This document shows, piece by piece, positions 24,427 to 33,933 of a stretch of 64,000 nt of DNA; the stretch's first letter is position 1, and every line of letters starts with the position of its first letter. The DNA is from Alkaliphilus hydrothermalis (lineage in GTDB: Bacteria; Bacillota; Clostridia; Peptostreptococcales; Natronincolaceae). Location: assembly GCF_016908555.1 (NCBI RefSeq), contig NZ_JAFBEE010000004.1, positions 1-64,000 of the forward strand, written 5' to 3'. A program made the translations under genes and the position numbers. The notes beneath the pieces are model-generated. The model was not told the DNA's origin. It saw nothing but the letters and a program-made list of their open reading frames with translations, and made no database searches.

Positions 24427-25119
24427 TTGAAAAAGAAACGCATTTTGTACTCAAGCATCATCACTGTCTTTGTTCTACTGCTTTCACCAACCTATGTTTT
24501 CGCAATGCACGTTATGGAGGGATTTCTACCACCAGCTTGGGCTGCCCTATGGTTTGCCCTGTCAATTCCTGTATTAATCTACGGAATGAAATCCATCAAG
24601 AAGCAAACCACTAATAACCCCAATTTAAAAATGTTACTGGCCCTATGTGGAGCTTTTGCCTTTGTATTATCTTCTTTAAAGCTTCCATCCATTACAGGGA
24701 GTTGTTCTCACCCTACTGGAGTAGGATTAGGAGCAATACTATTTGGCCCTACTGCCACAAGTATTTTAGCCTTAATTGTTCTATTATTTCAAGCTTTATT
24801 GTTGGCCCACGGCGGTTTATCTACCCTAGGAGCAAACGTTTTTTCGATGGGGATAGCAGGTCCCATTGCATCCTTCTTAATCTACAAGGGGCTTAACAAA
24901 GCTGGAGCTTCAAAATCAGTTAGTATCTTTTCAGCTGCAGCCCTTGGAAGTCTTGTAACTTACATCGTGACTTCTATTCAGTTAGGTCTTGCTTTCCCTA
25001 CAGAGGCAGGAGTACTGGCAGCCATCATGAAATTCGTTGGTATTTTTGCCTTTACCCAGCTTCCTTTAGCCATCAGTGAAGGTATTTTAACCGTTGTTCA
25101 ACCTATTGGCAACATATAA
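24427..25119 (+). CDS. cbiM: Cobalt ECF transporter substrate-capture protein CbiM
   Basis: A 230-residue membrane protein, the S component of the cobalt ECF transporter. It starts with TTG, preceded by GGAGGG at six bases. A signal peptide (KKKRILYSSIITVFVLLL...YVFA) precedes the mature N terminus MHVMEGFLP, whose free Met-His is known to bind Co2+. The GSCSHPTGVGLGAILFGP loop and several membrane helices are typical. First gene of cbiMNQO behind a B12 riboswitch, so it supplies cobalt for corrinoid synthesis. Confidence 0.96.
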   Translation: MKKKRILYSSIITVFVLLLSPTYVFAMHVMEGFLPPAWAALWFALSIPVLIYGMKSIKKQTTNNPNLKMLLALCGAFAFVLSSLKLPSITGSCSHPTGVGLGAILFGPTATSILALIVLLFQALLLAHGGLSTLGANVFSMGIAGPIASFLIYKGLNKAGASKSVSIFSAAALGSLVTYIVTSIQLGLAFPTEAGVLAAIMKFVGIFAFTQLPLAISEGILTVVQPIGNI

Positions 25120-25164
25120 TAAAGAAGACTTACAGGAATTATCTTTTTCAGAGGAGGGAAATTA

Positions 25165-25467
25165 ATGAAATTCAAGCTTGTTCAAAAAAACATTTTACTT
25201 GTTTTGGTAGTTATCCTATTAGCAATTGTTCCGTTACTTATCAATCCAAATGCTGAATATGGCGGTGCTGATGGGGCTGCCGAAGAGTTAGTTACTGAAA
25301 TTCAGCCAGAATACGAACCATGGTTTAGCCCAATCTGGGAGCCTCCTAGTGGTGAAATTGAAAGTCTATTGTTTGCTCTTCAAGCTGCTATTGGCACAGG
25401 TTTTATTACCTACTTTATTGGATACAGTATAGGAAAAAAGAAGGGTAGTGAAGGTTTAGCAAAATGA
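25165..25467 (+). CDS. cbiN: Cobalt transporter accessory protein CbiN
   Basis: A 100-residue CbiN. Two membrane helices (about residues 8-26 and 72-90) flank an extracellular loop containing YGGADGAAEELVTEIQPEYE and PWFSPIWEPPSGEIESLLFA. This is the family hallmark thought to help metal insertion into CbiM. A GGAGGG site precedes the ATG. The gene overlaps cbiQ by four bases (ATGA), indicating translational coupling. Confidence 0.95.
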   Translation: MKFKLVQKNILLVLVVILLAIVPLLINPNAEYGGADGAAEELVTEIQPEYEPWFSPIWEPPSGEIESLLFALQAAIGTGFITYFIGYSIGKKKGSEGLAK

Positions 25468-26231
25468 TTGTTATTGATCAGTACGCTTATACCAATGGAT
25501 TAAAAGAAATTCATCCACTGGAAAAGTTTATACTTGCCCTAATGTCATTGATCATCTGCCTTTTTACTAAGTCTACCCTACTGCATTTGATCATTTTCAT
25601 AGTGATGTCTACAATAATTATAGGGATAGCTAAAATCCCTTTTAGCACCTATCTAAAGATTATGCTGATCCCCCTGGCCTTTCTGGGGATTAGCTGCTTT
25701 GGAGTGGCCTTTATCATTACGAAAAACCCTCTAATCTTAACCTATGGTATAGGCTTAGGTAGTTGGTTCATTGGATTCAGTTTAGAAGGCATTCAAAGTG
25801 CACGTATACTTTTTTTTCGAGCCTATAGTAGTATAGGCTGTATGTATTTTTTAGCCTTGACTACACCCATGATTGATATTATATGGGTACTTAGAAAAAT
25901 AAAGCTACCTAGCATCTTGACTGATTTAATGATTATCATTTATCGATTTATTTTTGTTTTACTAGAAACTGCATCCTTGATTTACATTTCCCAAGACAGT
26001 AGACTAGGCTATTCTTCTATTAAGAGAAGCTATGTTTCTTTAGGGGGGTTAATATCTAATTTGTTTTTCAAAGTTTTTCTACGGTCAAAAGAACTCTTCA
26101 TTTCTCTAACTGCTAGAGGATATACGGGAGACTTTAATGTTTTAGAAGAGGCAAAAGTCCTCTCTTTTACCCACATCCTAATGATTGCTTTTTTAGAGGT
26201 TATTTTTATTGTGTTGGCATTTATATTATAA
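25464..26231 (+). CDS. cbiQ: Cobalt ECF transporter T component CbiQ
   Basis: A 255-residue integral membrane coupling protein of the ECF transporter. It contains about five to six hydrophobic helices and the family's basic coupling motifs near LRSKELFISLTARGYTGD (the A-R-G motif, residues about 211-228), which contact the ATPase CbiO. Its start overlaps the cbiN stop. It works with CbiM, CbiN and CbiO in the cytoplasmic membrane. Confidence 0.95.
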   Translation: MIVIDQYAYTNGLKEIHPLEKFILALMSLIICLFTKSTLLHLIIFIVMSTIIIGIAKIPFSTYLKIMLIPLAFLGISCFGVAFIITKNPLILTYGIGLGSWFIGFSLEGIQSARILFFRAYSSIGCMYFLALTTPMIDIIWVLRKIKLPSILTDLMIIIYRFIFVLLETASLIYISQDSRLGYSSIKRSYVSLGGLISNLFFKVFLRSKELFISLTARGYTGDFNVLEEAKVLSFTHILMIAFLEVIFIVLAFIL

Positions 26232-26311
26232 CTATCTTGAGTTAGCTTTTTTATACAAACTTATTTGAAAGCTTTGATCAGAAGTCTTGGAAAGACAGGA
26301 GTTGAGACCCT

Positions 26312-27172
26312 ATGGATGATTCTAAGAGTGAATATATCCTGCAAACAAAAGATTTACATTATATCTATCCTGATGGTACCCAAGCATTAAGAAAGCTATC
26401 TATTTCCTTTGAAAAGGGTAAAAAGATAGCCATTATTGGTGCTAACGGTGCTGGAAAGACTACTTTATTCTTAACCTTAAATGGGGTCTACAAGCCCACA
26501 GGTGGACAAGTATTCTTTGACGGTCAAAGGATCTCCTACAGTAAGAAGGAGCTTAAGGATCTGCGTCAAAAAATCGGCATTGTTTTTCAAGACTCCAACT
26601 CCCAGCTATTCTCCGCCAATGTCTTTCAGGAGGTCTCCTTTGGTCCCATGAATCTTGGTTTACCTAAAGAAGTGGTACGAGAAAGGGTCAATTCAGCCCT
26701 TGAAAAGGCAAATATTATAGACTTAAAAAACAAGCCGACACATTTTCTTAGTGGTGGACAGAAAAAAAGAGTTGCCATAGCAGATATATTAGCTATGGAG
26801 CCCAGTGTAATTTTCTTAGATGAACCCACTGCATTTGTTGACCCTGTCACCAGTAATGAAATCATGGATTTCTTTGATGAGCTAAACCAAGAGGGGGTCA
26901 CCATTGTTTTATCTACCCATGATATGGATCGTGTCTATCCTTGGGCTGATTATGTTTATGTTATGAATGAGGGTAGCCTCATAGGAGAAGGCCCTCCTGG
27001 AGAAGTTTTTATGAACAGTGAAACACTGAAAAAGGCTGGGCTCCATAAGCCACTAATTCTGGAGGTTTATGAGGAATTTATCAAACATAAGCCACCTTCA
27101 AAGGATGAACAAATCCCTAAATCTAAACAAGCGTTATTTAAGTTTATGACAAAGGAACTAAGTCGAGATTGA
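26312..27172 (+). CDS. cbiO: Cobalt ECF transporter ATPase CbiO
   Basis: A 286-residue ABC ATPase. The Walker A motif is GANGAGKTT (residues about 43-51), the Q-loop lies in GIVFQDSNSQLFS, the signature is LSGGQKKRVAIAD and Walker B is VIFLDEPTAF. The H-loop is STHDMD. The D-x-Q-L-F-S context after the Q-loop is typical of ECF-type ATPases. Last gene of the cobalt operon, 80 bases after cbiQ. The C-terminal 30 residues form a charged tail. Confidence 0.96.
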   Translation: MDDSKSEYILQTKDLHYIYPDGTQALRKLSISFEKGKKIAIIGANGAGKTTLFLTLNGVYKPTGGQVFFDGQRISYSKKELKDLRQKIGIVFQDSNSQLFSANVFQEVSFGPMNLGLPKEVVRERVNSALEKANIIDLKNKPTHFLSGGQKKRVAIADILAMEPSVIFLDEPTAFVDPVTSNEIMDFFDELNQEGVTIVLSTHDMDRVYPWADYVYVMNEGSLIGEGPPGEVFMNSETLKKAGLHKPLILEVYEEFIKHKPPSKDEQIPKSKQALFKFMTKELSRD

Positions 27173-27219
27173 TTTCGATGTCTCCTAATACCCTATTATA
27201 ATATACGAGTAATAAAGAA

Positions 27220-27263
27220 CCCTAGCCTCCTTTTGGATACTGAAATACCAAAGGAGGCTAGGG
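27220..27263. terminator. Bidirectional hairpin between cbiO and the DUF1294 gene
   Basis: A long stem CCCTAGCCTCCTTTGG-type / CCAAAGGAGGCTAGGG lies between convergent genes. T-runs are weak on both sides but the stem is strong. Confidence 0.7.
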
Positions 27264-27295
27264 TAAACTTATAAGGCTTATAAGATTTTAGAAGC

Positions 27296-27613
27296 CTATA
27301 GCTTCATCGTCCGATAAAATATGATCAGATGAAAGATTTGATTGAAGATGTATAAGGCAGGTACCCCAATGTAGAATTTCTTTTTACTGATTTTATGATG
27401 AAAGCAAACCATCCCTAGGAGGACACCTATAGCCCCACCAAAGAAGGAAAAGGCCATTAAGGTTAACTCTGAAATTCGATATTCTCCTTGTTTTGCCCGA
27501 TACTTATCATAGCCCATCAGAGCGAATCCTGCGATTGAAATTAACAGCGAGATGGAGATATAAATCATAAATACCGTGGAGACTTCCTTGGCTAACTCAT
27601 TGATAAATTCCAT
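27296..27613 (-). CDS. DUF1294 membrane protein
   Basis: A 105-residue membrane protein of the DUF1294 family. Three or four predicted helices surround the hallmark GYDKYRAKQGEYRISE followed by FFGGAIGVLLGMVCFHHKISKK (the family's D-K-x-x-A and G-G-x-x-G...H-K motif). Its function is unknown. The gene lies alone between the cobalt operon and hppA. An AAGGGGG site precedes the ATG. Confidence 0.85.
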   Translation of the reverse strand: MEFINELAKEVSTVFMIYISISLLISIAGFALMGYDKYRAKQGEYRISELTLMAFSFFGGAIGVLLGMVCFHHKISKKKFYIGVPALYIFNQIFHLIIFYRTMKL

Positions 27614-27630
27614 ATATTTTCCCCCTTTTA

Positions 27631-27663
27631 GAAAAAGCCCTTAATCAGTTGATTAAGGGCTTT
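27631..27663 (-). terminator. hppA terminator
   Basis: The hairpin AAAGCCCTTAATCA / TGATTAAGGGCTTT is followed by TTTTTC on the minus strand, just after the hppA stop. Confidence 0.88.
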
Positions 27664-27676
27664 ACTAATCTAGTTC

Positions 27677-29716
27677 TTATTCAAAGAATCTAATAATCAT
27701 TCCACCATAAGCTTTAAATAATGGTGCGAATACTACAGATACAATTGTCATTAACTTGATTAAGATATTGATTGAAGGTCCAGATGTATCTTTGAATGGA
27801 TCCCCTACAGTGTCACCTACAACAGCTGCCTTATGGGGTTCGCTTCCTTTTCCACCATGGTGTCCTTCTTCAATGTATTTCTTAGCATTATCCCATGCTC
27901 CACCAGCATTAGCCATCATGATCGCCATTAATACCCCAGCTACTAATGAACCTGCTAACAATCCACCAACTGCATCAGCTCCTAAAAGAACTCCTGTAGC
28001 GATTGGTGCAATTACTGCCAATAATCCTGGAACAACCATTTCTTTAAGGGCTGCAGCAGTACTGATATCAACACAAGTAGCATATTCAGGCTTACCTTTA
28101 CCCTCCATGATTCCTGGGATTTCTCTAAACTGTCTTCTTACCTCTTCAATCATTTCAAAAGCAGCTTTACCAACCGCCTCCATCGTTAAAGCAGAGAATA
28201 AGAATGGTAACATCCCACCAATTAACATACCCGCGATTACAGTAGGTCTTGTTAAGTCAATTGAGCTTAATTCAACTGCTTCAGTATAAGTAGCAAATAA
28301 TGCCAGAGCTGTTAAAGCTGCAGAACCGATGGCAAAACCTTTACCCATAGCTGCAGTTGTGTTACCAACAGCATCTAATTTATCTGTAATCTTTCTAACT
28401 TCTTTTGGTAATTCACACATTTCAGCGATACCACCAGCGTTATCTGCGATTGGTCCGTAAGCATCTACTGCTACAGTCATACCAGCTGTTGCTAACATAC
28501 CTACAGCCGCAAGGGCGATACCGTATAGTCCTGCTACTCCGAAGGAAATTAAGATTCCTACTGCGATTAAAAGAATTGGCCAAGCTGTTGAAAGCATACC
28601 TACTGCAAGTCCACTGATGATTGTCGTTGCTGGACCAGTTTCAGATTGCTTTGCAATTTTCTTAACATATCTAAAGTCTCCAGAAGTATAAACTTCTGTC
28701 AATTGCCCAATAGCAATACCTACTAATAAACCTGTAACAACTGCCCAGAAACCACTTAAGTTTCCTAGGAAATTTGTACTTAAGAAATAAGTTGCCACAA
28801 TTGTGATAGCTCCTGACACATATGTACCAGTTTTTAGGGATTTTTGTGGATCAGTATTCTCATTACCTTTTACAAAGAAAGTACCAATAATAGAAGCAAT
28901 AATACCGATTGCTGCTAACATTAATGGGAAAAGAGCACCGTTAATACCGTAAGCTTCCCCAGCAGCATTTGTTGCAATTAAACCTAATGCAATAGCAGAA
29001 ATGATAGAACCAACATAAGATTCGAATAAGTCAGCCCCCATACCTGCAACGTCACCAACATTATCTCCTACGTTATCTGCGATAACAGCAGGGTTTCTTG
29101 GGTCATCCTCCGGGATTCCTGCTTCTACTTTACCTACAAGGTCAGCTCCAACGTCTGCTGCCTTAGTATAGATTCCTCCACCCACACGGCCAAATAGAGC
29201 GATGGATGAAGCACCTAAAGCAAATCCAGTAATTCTAACAGCAGCATCTGCTGTATCACCATTTAGCATATTAGTAAAAATTAGAAAAAGTCCTCCAACT
29301 CCTAATAAACCAAGTCCAACTACTGACATACCCATTACTGCACCACCTGAGAATGCTACGCTTAGGGCTTTGTTCATTCCCCCTTCTTTAGCACCGTTGG
29401 CAGTTCTAACGTTAGCCTTTGTAGCTACCTTCATTCCAAAGAACCCGGCTAAACCAGAGAAAATTGCACCCACTATAAATGCAATTGCAGTAATCCAATC
29501 TATACCAAAACCTAAGATTACGAATAAAATAGCTGAAAAAATTACTAAATACTTATATTCTCTTGTTAGGAAAGCCATGGCTCCCTCATGGATATACGAA
29601 GAAATCTCCTTCATTCGATCTGTACCTATCGCCACCTTATTGATTTTAGCTGTAAGCATATAAGCAAATGCCAGTGCAACAAGACCTACAATAGGGGCTA
29701 TGATGACTAAGTTCAT
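27677..29716 (-). CDS. hppA: Membrane-bound ion-pumping pyrophosphatase (K+-dependent type)
   Basis: A 679-residue integral membrane pyrophosphatase with about 16 helices. The substrate site is visible as GGGIYTKAADVGADLVGKVE followed by DDPRNPAVIADNVGDNVGD; a second acidic cluster is VAVDAYGPIADNAGG, and the C-terminal GDTVGDPFKDTSGPS is also present. GNTTAA (Ala, not Lys) marks the K+-dependent subgroup, whose clostridial members often pump Na+. It would couple PPi hydrolysis to Na+ or H+ export. It lies 40 bases from secG in the same direction. Confidence 0.97.
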   Translation of the reverse strand: MNLVIIAPIVGLVALAFAYMLTAKINKVAIGTDRMKEISSYIHEGAMAFLTREYKYLVIFSAILFVILGFGIDWITAIAFIVGAIFSGLAGFFGMKVATKANVRTANGAKEGGMNKALSVAFSGGAVMGMSVVGLGLLGVGGLFLIFTNMLNGDTADAAVRITGFALGASSIALFGRVGGGIYTKAADVGADLVGKVEAGIPEDDPRNPAVIADNVGDNVGDVAGMGADLFESYVGSIISAIALGLIATNAAGEAYGINGALFPLMLAAIGIIASIIGTFFVKGNENTDPQKSLKTGTYVSGAITIVATYFLSTNFLGNLSGFWAVVTGLLVGIAIGQLTEVYTSGDFRYVKKIAKQSETGPATTIISGLAVGMLSTAWPILLIAVGILISFGVAGLYGIALAAVGMLATAGMTVAVDAYGPIADNAGGIAEMCELPKEVRKITDKLDAVGNTTAAMGKGFAIGSAALTALALFATYTEAVELSSIDLTRPTVIAGMLIGGMLPFLFSALTMEAVGKAAFEMIEEVRRQFREIPGIMEGKGKPEYATCVDISTAAALKEMVVPGLLAVIAPIATGVLLGADAVGGLLAGSLVAGVLMAIMMANAGGAWDNAKKYIEEGHHGGKGSEPHKAAVVGDTVGDPFKDTSGPSINILIKLMTIVSVVFAPLFKAYGGMIIRFFE

Positions 29717-29756
29717 TGTTCTTACTCCTCTCTCGTATCTATTCAGTTTTTATCTC

Positions 29757-29987
29757 TTATTGAATCGCTACTAATGTAATCGCAACAATAATAAATAACG
29801 CTGCGGCAACTGAAGTTACTTTGCTTAACACGCCTTCGTAACCTCTAGCTTGTTTTCCCCAAACTTGTTCAGCACCACCACCAATAGCACCAGAAAGTCC
29901 TTGAGATTTACCTGATTGTAATAGTATGCTTCCAATTAAAATAATACTTGTAATTACTTGAATAACCATTAAGATTGTTTTTAGCAT
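29757..29987 (-). CDS. secG: Preprotein translocase subunit SecG
   Basis: A 76-residue SecG, the small membrane subunit of the SecYEG protein channel. Two hydrophobic helices (residues about 3-21 and 55-74) flank the conserved cytoplasmic loop ILLQSGKSQGLSGAIGGGAE followed by QVWGKQARGYE. A GGGGAGG site precedes the ATG. In many Firmicutes secG sits next to rnr and smpB; here hppA and the cobalt operon lie between. Confidence 0.95.
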   Translation of the reverse strand: MLKTILMVIQVITSIILIGSILLQSGKSQGLSGAIGGGAEQVWGKQARGYEGVLSKVTSVAAALFIIVAITLVAIQ

Positions 29988-30127
29988 ATTTCCACCTCCC
30001 CTGTTGTGAGATTAACATACATATTTTAACACAGACAACCCATAAAATCAATAAATATTATTAAGTCGACTGCATTTGTTCGTGCCTATTTCAGAAAATG
30101 ATAATTCCCAAAATTAATTTATAAAAC

Positions 30128-30160
30128 AATAATAAGGGTAAATATTCACCCCTATTATTG
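30128..30160 (-). terminator. Terminator of the glycolytic operon (after eno)
   Basis: The hairpin CAATAATAGGGGTGAA / TTTACCCTTATTATTG is followed by TTTTAT on the minus strand, about 40 bases past the eno stop codon. Confidence 0.85.
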
Positions 30161-30198
30161 TCTTAAAATTTAAACCATATACTTTTTAAAAGACTTAA

Positions 30199-31491
30199 TT
30201 ACTTTTTGATGTTATAAAAAACCTTTTCGCCCTTATATTTAGCAATAGATCCTAATTCATCTTCAATTCTTAAAAGTTGATTGTACTTAGCCACACGGTC
30301 TGTACGGGCTGGAGCACCTGTCTTGATTTGTCCTGCATTTAAAGCAACTGCAATATCCGCAATTGTAGAATCTTCTGTTTCTCCAGAACGGTGGGAGATT
30401 ACAGTTGTATACCCTGCTCTATGGGCCATTGCAATGGAATCTAAAGTTTCAGTAATTGTACCGATTTGATTTACTTTGATTAGGATTGAGTTAGCTGTAC
30501 CCATTTCAATTCCTTTTTGTAATCTAGTTGTGTTAGTTACGAATAAGTCATCCCCAACGATCTGAATTTTCTTTCCTAATCTATCCGTCATTAATTTCCA
30601 ACCATCCCAGTCATCTTCACTTAAACCATCTTCGATGGAGATAATTGGATACTTACTTACTAAATCTTCATAGAAGGCAACCATTTCCTCAGATGTCTTA
30701 GTTAAACCTTCACCAGCTAAGTGATAAACCTTCTTTTCTTCATCATATAACTCTGTAGCAGCAACGTCTAATGCTAATTTAATTTCCTCTCCTGGCTTGT
30801 AACCTGCCCTTTCAATTGCTTCAATGATTACTTTCAGGGCTTCTTCGTTGGATGCTAAGTTTGGTGCAAATCCACCTTCGTCACCTACCCCAGTAGCAAG
30901 ACCTTTTTCCTTTAATACAGCCTTTAGGTTATGGTAGATTTCTACTCCCATCCTAAGACCTTCCCTATAGGTCTCAGCTCCAACTGGCATTACCATAAAT
31001 TCTTGAATATCTACGTTATTATCGGCATGGGCTCCGCCATTTAAGATGTTCATCATTGGTACTGGTAATTCCTTTGCATTAACTCCACCAAGATATTGAT
31101 ATAGGGGTAATCCTAGGGCCTCAGCCGCTGCTCTAGCCACTGCCATTGAAACGCCAAGGATGGCATTTGCACCTAGTTTACCTTTATTTTCAGTTTCGTC
31201 CAGCATAATTAAAGTTTCGTCGATTCCTACTTGATCAGTAGCGTCAAATCCTTCGATTGTTGGGGCAATCACATCATTTATATTCTCTACAGCCTTAAGT
31301 ACCCCTTTACCAAGGTATCTACTCTTGTCGCCATCTCGAAGCTCTACTGCTTCAAAGGCTCCAGTCGAAGCGCCAGAAGGAACAATTGCCCTTCCGATTA
31401 CACCACTCTCTAAGTAAACCTCTACTTCTACTGTTGGATTTCCTCTCGAGTCTAATACCTCTCTAGCATAAATTTCCTCAATAATTGTCAT
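30199..31491 (-). CDS. eno: Enolase
   Basis: A 430-residue enolase converting 2-phosphoglycerate to phosphoenolpyruvate, the normal length for the family. Visible signatures are AREVLDSRGNPTVEVEV, SGASTGAFEAVELRDGD, VGDEGGFAPN, SIEDGLSEDDWDGW, GDDLFVTN (Mg2+ ligand Asp), LIKVNQIGT and SHRSGETEDSTIADIAV. A good ribosome site (AGAGAGGAG) precedes the ATG. It is the last gene of the cggR operon and is followed by a terminator. Confidence 0.98.
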   Translation of the reverse strand: MTIIEEIYAREVLDSRGNPTVEVEVYLESGVIGRAIVPSGASTGAFEAVELRDGDKSRYLGKGVLKAVENINDVIAPTIEGFDATDQVGIDETLIMLDETENKGKLGANAILGVSMAVARAAAEALGLPLYQYLGGVNAKELPVPMMNILNGGAHADNNVDIQEFMVMPVGAETYREGLRMGVEIYHNLKAVLKEKGLATGVGDEGGFAPNLASNEEALKVIIEAIERAGYKPGEEIKLALDVAATELYDEEKKVYHLAGEGLTKTSEEMVAFYEDLVSKYPIISIEDGLSEDDWDGWKLMTDRLGKKIQIVGDDLFVTNTTRLQKGIEMGTANSILIKVNQIGTITETLDSIAMAHRAGYTTVISHRSGETEDSTIADIAVALNAGQIKTGAPARTDRVAKYNQLLRIEDELGSIAKYKGEKVFYNIKK

Positions 31492-31524
31492 TTTCGTTTC
31501 TCCTCTCTATCCTTCATAAATGAT

Positions 31525-33066
31525 TTATTGCTTTTTTATTAAACTTTCTCCTGTCATTTCCAATGGCTTATTTATTCCAAGTAGTTCCAAAATAGTAGGG
31601 GCAATATCGCATAATTTGCCTTCGTCTACTAGCTGATGCTTTTCTGCTGTCACTAAAACTAAAGGAACTGGATTTGTGGTGTGGGCAGTTACTGGTCCGC
31701 CTGTTACCTCGTCAATTAATGCCTCTGCATTCCCATGATCCGATGTCACGATTGCCGCTCCACCTTTTGAAAGAATCTTATCTATCACCTGACCTAGGCA
31801 GTTGTCTACTGTATCTAAAGCCCTAACTACTGCATCAAAGACCCCTGTATGTCCCACCATGTCAGGGTTGGCATAATTTACAACGATAAAATCATATTTA
31901 TCTCCATCTATTTCCTTAATTAATGTATCTGTTACTTCTTGGGCACTCATTTCTGGCTTCAGGTCGTATGTAGCCACCTTTGGAGATTGAATCAGCCTTC
32001 GATCCTCATTTGGATAAGCTTCCTCAACTCCACCATTGAAGAAATAAGTCACATGGGCATATTTTTCTGTTTCTGCAATTCTAAATTGCTTAATATTGTT
32101 TTGGCTCAAGTATTGCCCCAATGTATTGTTCAGTGTTTGTGGTGGATAAGCGATATTTACCCCTTTAATAGATGCATCATAAAGGGTCATGGATACATAG
32201 TGAAGGGCTAATTTTCCCTTTACCCTTACGAATCCATCAAATTCATCCTCTATTAAAGCCCTAGTCATTTGTCTTGCTCTATCGGGTCTAAAATTAAAGA
32301 AGATCACTGAATCCCCGTTGTTAACATTATGTACCTGACCATCTTGAGGAATCACTACTGGCTTTACGAATTCATCTAATTCATCAATGTTATAGGATGC
32401 CTTGATGGCCTCTAAAGGATCCTTCATCATAACACCTTGCCCCATTACAATGGCATCATAAGCACTCTTCGTTCTCTCCCATCTTAAGTCACGATCCATT
32501 GCATAGTATCTACCGCTGATGGAGGCAATTCTTCCTACACCTATTTCTAAAAGCGCATTTCGTAGCTCCTCAATGTATTGAAGGGCACTTTGGGGTGGGG
32601 TGTCCCTACCGTCTAAGAAGCAGTGAATCAATACATCTTCTACCCCTATTCTCTTAGCCATCTTTAAAAGAGCATATAAATGCTTGATATGACTATGTAC
32701 CCCCCCGTCAGAGACTAATCCCATTAGGTGAAGCTGTGTCTTGTTGTTTTTAGCGTGTTCCATAGCATTAACAAGGGCTGGGTTTTCAAAGAAATTTCCT
32801 AATTGAATTTCCCTGGAAATCCTCGTAAGCTCTTGATACACAATTCTTCCAGCTCCGATATTTAAATGTCCTACCTCTGAATTACCCATTTGTCCCTCTG
32901 GCAAACCTACTGCCATACCACTGGCTTGAATATTCATTGAAGGATACTGATTAATTAGGGAGTGATAATTTGGTAATTTAGCAGCCTTTACAGCATTTCC
33001 TAAGGTTTGATTGTTAATACCAAAACCATCTAAAATGACTAGTGCAACTGATTTCTTCATATTCAT
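31525..33066 (-). CDS. gpmI: Cofactor-independent phosphoglycerate mutase
   Basis: A 513-residue 2,3-bisphosphoglycerate-independent phosphoglycerate mutase, a Mn2+ enzyme of the alkaline phosphatase superfamily. The N-terminal VALVILDGFGIN supplies a metal ligand and GQMGNSEVGHLNIGAGR contains the phosphorylated Ser (about residue 62). HCFLDGRDTPPQSA, the C-terminal NYANPDMVGHTG and SDHGNAE follow. It interconverts 3- and 2-phosphoglycerate between Pgk and Eno. It lies 15 bases after tpiA. Confidence 0.97.
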   Translation of the reverse strand: MNMKKSVALVILDGFGINNQTLGNAVKAAKLPNYHSLINQYPSMNIQASGMAVGLPEGQMGNSEVGHLNIGAGRIVYQELTRISREIQLGNFFENPALVNAMEHAKNNKTQLHLMGLVSDGGVHSHIKHLYALLKMAKRIGVEDVLIHCFLDGRDTPPQSALQYIEELRNALLEIGVGRIASISGRYYAMDRDLRWERTKSAYDAIVMGQGVMMKDPLEAIKASYNIDELDEFVKPVVIPQDGQVHNVNNGDSVIFFNFRPDRARQMTRALIEDEFDGFVRVKGKLALHYVSMTLYDASIKGVNIAYPPQTLNNTLGQYLSQNNIKQFRIAETEKYAHVTYFFNGGVEEAYPNEDRRLIQSPKVATYDLKPEMSAQEVTDTLIKEIDGDKYDFIVVNYANPDMVGHTGVFDAVVRALDTVDNCLGQVIDKILSKGGAAIVTSDHGNAEALIDEVTGGPVTAHTTNPVPLVLVTAEKHQLVDEGKLCDIAPTILELLGINKPLEMTGESLIKKQ

Positions 33067-33081
33067 CTTCCTTTCCGGTGA

Positions 33082-33828
33082 TTAGAAGCGTACAATTCCT
33101 AGAAAGGCTTCTGCTTCTAAACTAGCTCCCCCTACAAGGGCGCCATCTATATCTTCCTCCATCATAATCTCAGATGCATTGGAGGCCTTTACACTTCCTC
33201 CGTATTGAATTCTAATGTTTTCAGAAATTGTATCATTATAAAGTTCCTTTACAACGTCTCTAATGTAGGCGATCACCGCATTTGCATCACTGGATGAAGC
33301 AGTCTTTCCTGTTCCAATTGCCCAGATTGGTTCGTAGGCAATCACAACTTTTTCAAGATCATCATTACTGATACCTTCAAGCCCCTTAATTGCTTGTCGC
33401 TTTACAACTTCAAAAGTCTTTTCCCCTTCTCTTTCCTCAAGGGTTTCCCCCATACAAAGAATTGGCTTTAAGCCTTTTTCTAAAGCTTTTTTCACCTTCT
33501 TATTTACGATTTCATCAGTTTCATTAAAATACTGTCTTCTTTCTGAGTGTCCAATAATCACATACTCAACCCCTATGTTTAATAACATGTCGGCTGATAT
33601 CTCACCTGTGTAAGCCCCTGACTCTTCCCAATGCATATTCTGAGCCCCAAGCTTAATTTTTGTACCTTCAGTAGCCTTCTTTACCTCCGATAAGGCAGTA
33701 AAAGGACAACAAAGTACCACTTCTACATCTGTATCATTGACTTCATTCTTCAATTCATTCACCAAATGAAGGGCTTCATCATTATTCTTATTCATTTTCC
33801 AATTCCCTGCAATAATAGGTATACGCAT
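33082..33828 (-). CDS. tpiA: Triosephosphate isomerase
   Basis: A 248-residue TIM-barrel enzyme. The ATG at IPIIAGNWKMNKN, after AGGGGTC, was chosen; the open frame reaches 20 codons further without homology. Catalytic residues are Lys in GNWKMN, His in VIIGHSERR and Glu in VIAYEPIWAIGTG. The C-terminal IRIQYGGSVKASNA and GALVGGASLEAE bind phosphate. It interconverts dihydroxyacetone phosphate and glyceraldehyde-3-phosphate. Confidence 0.97.
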   Translation of the reverse strand: MRIPIIAGNWKMNKNNDEALHLVNELKNEVNDTDVEVVLCCPFTALSEVKKATEGTKIKLGAQNMHWEESGAYTGEISADMLLNIGVEYVIIGHSERRQYFNETDEIVNKKVKKALEKGLKPILCMGETLEEREGEKTFEVVKRQAIKGLEGISNDDLEKVVIAYEPIWAIGTGKTASSSDANAVIAYIRDVVKELYNDTISENIRIQYGGSVKASNASEIMMEEDIDGALVGGASLEAEAFLGIVRF

Positions 33829-33933
33829 CAATAGACCCCTTTCTTCTTCCTTCGTTCGTTTTCTTTTATCAATTAGGTGAAATTGCACTACTCAAACTAT
33901 TTACATATTTGCAATTTCTATCTATTCTTTCTT

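Noticed and set aside
27756..29663. Long plus-strand ORFs opposite hppA (and similar ones opposite pgk, grdD, grdI)
   Set aside because: They are antisense shadows with low-complexity composition; the minus-strand genes are full-length enzymes.
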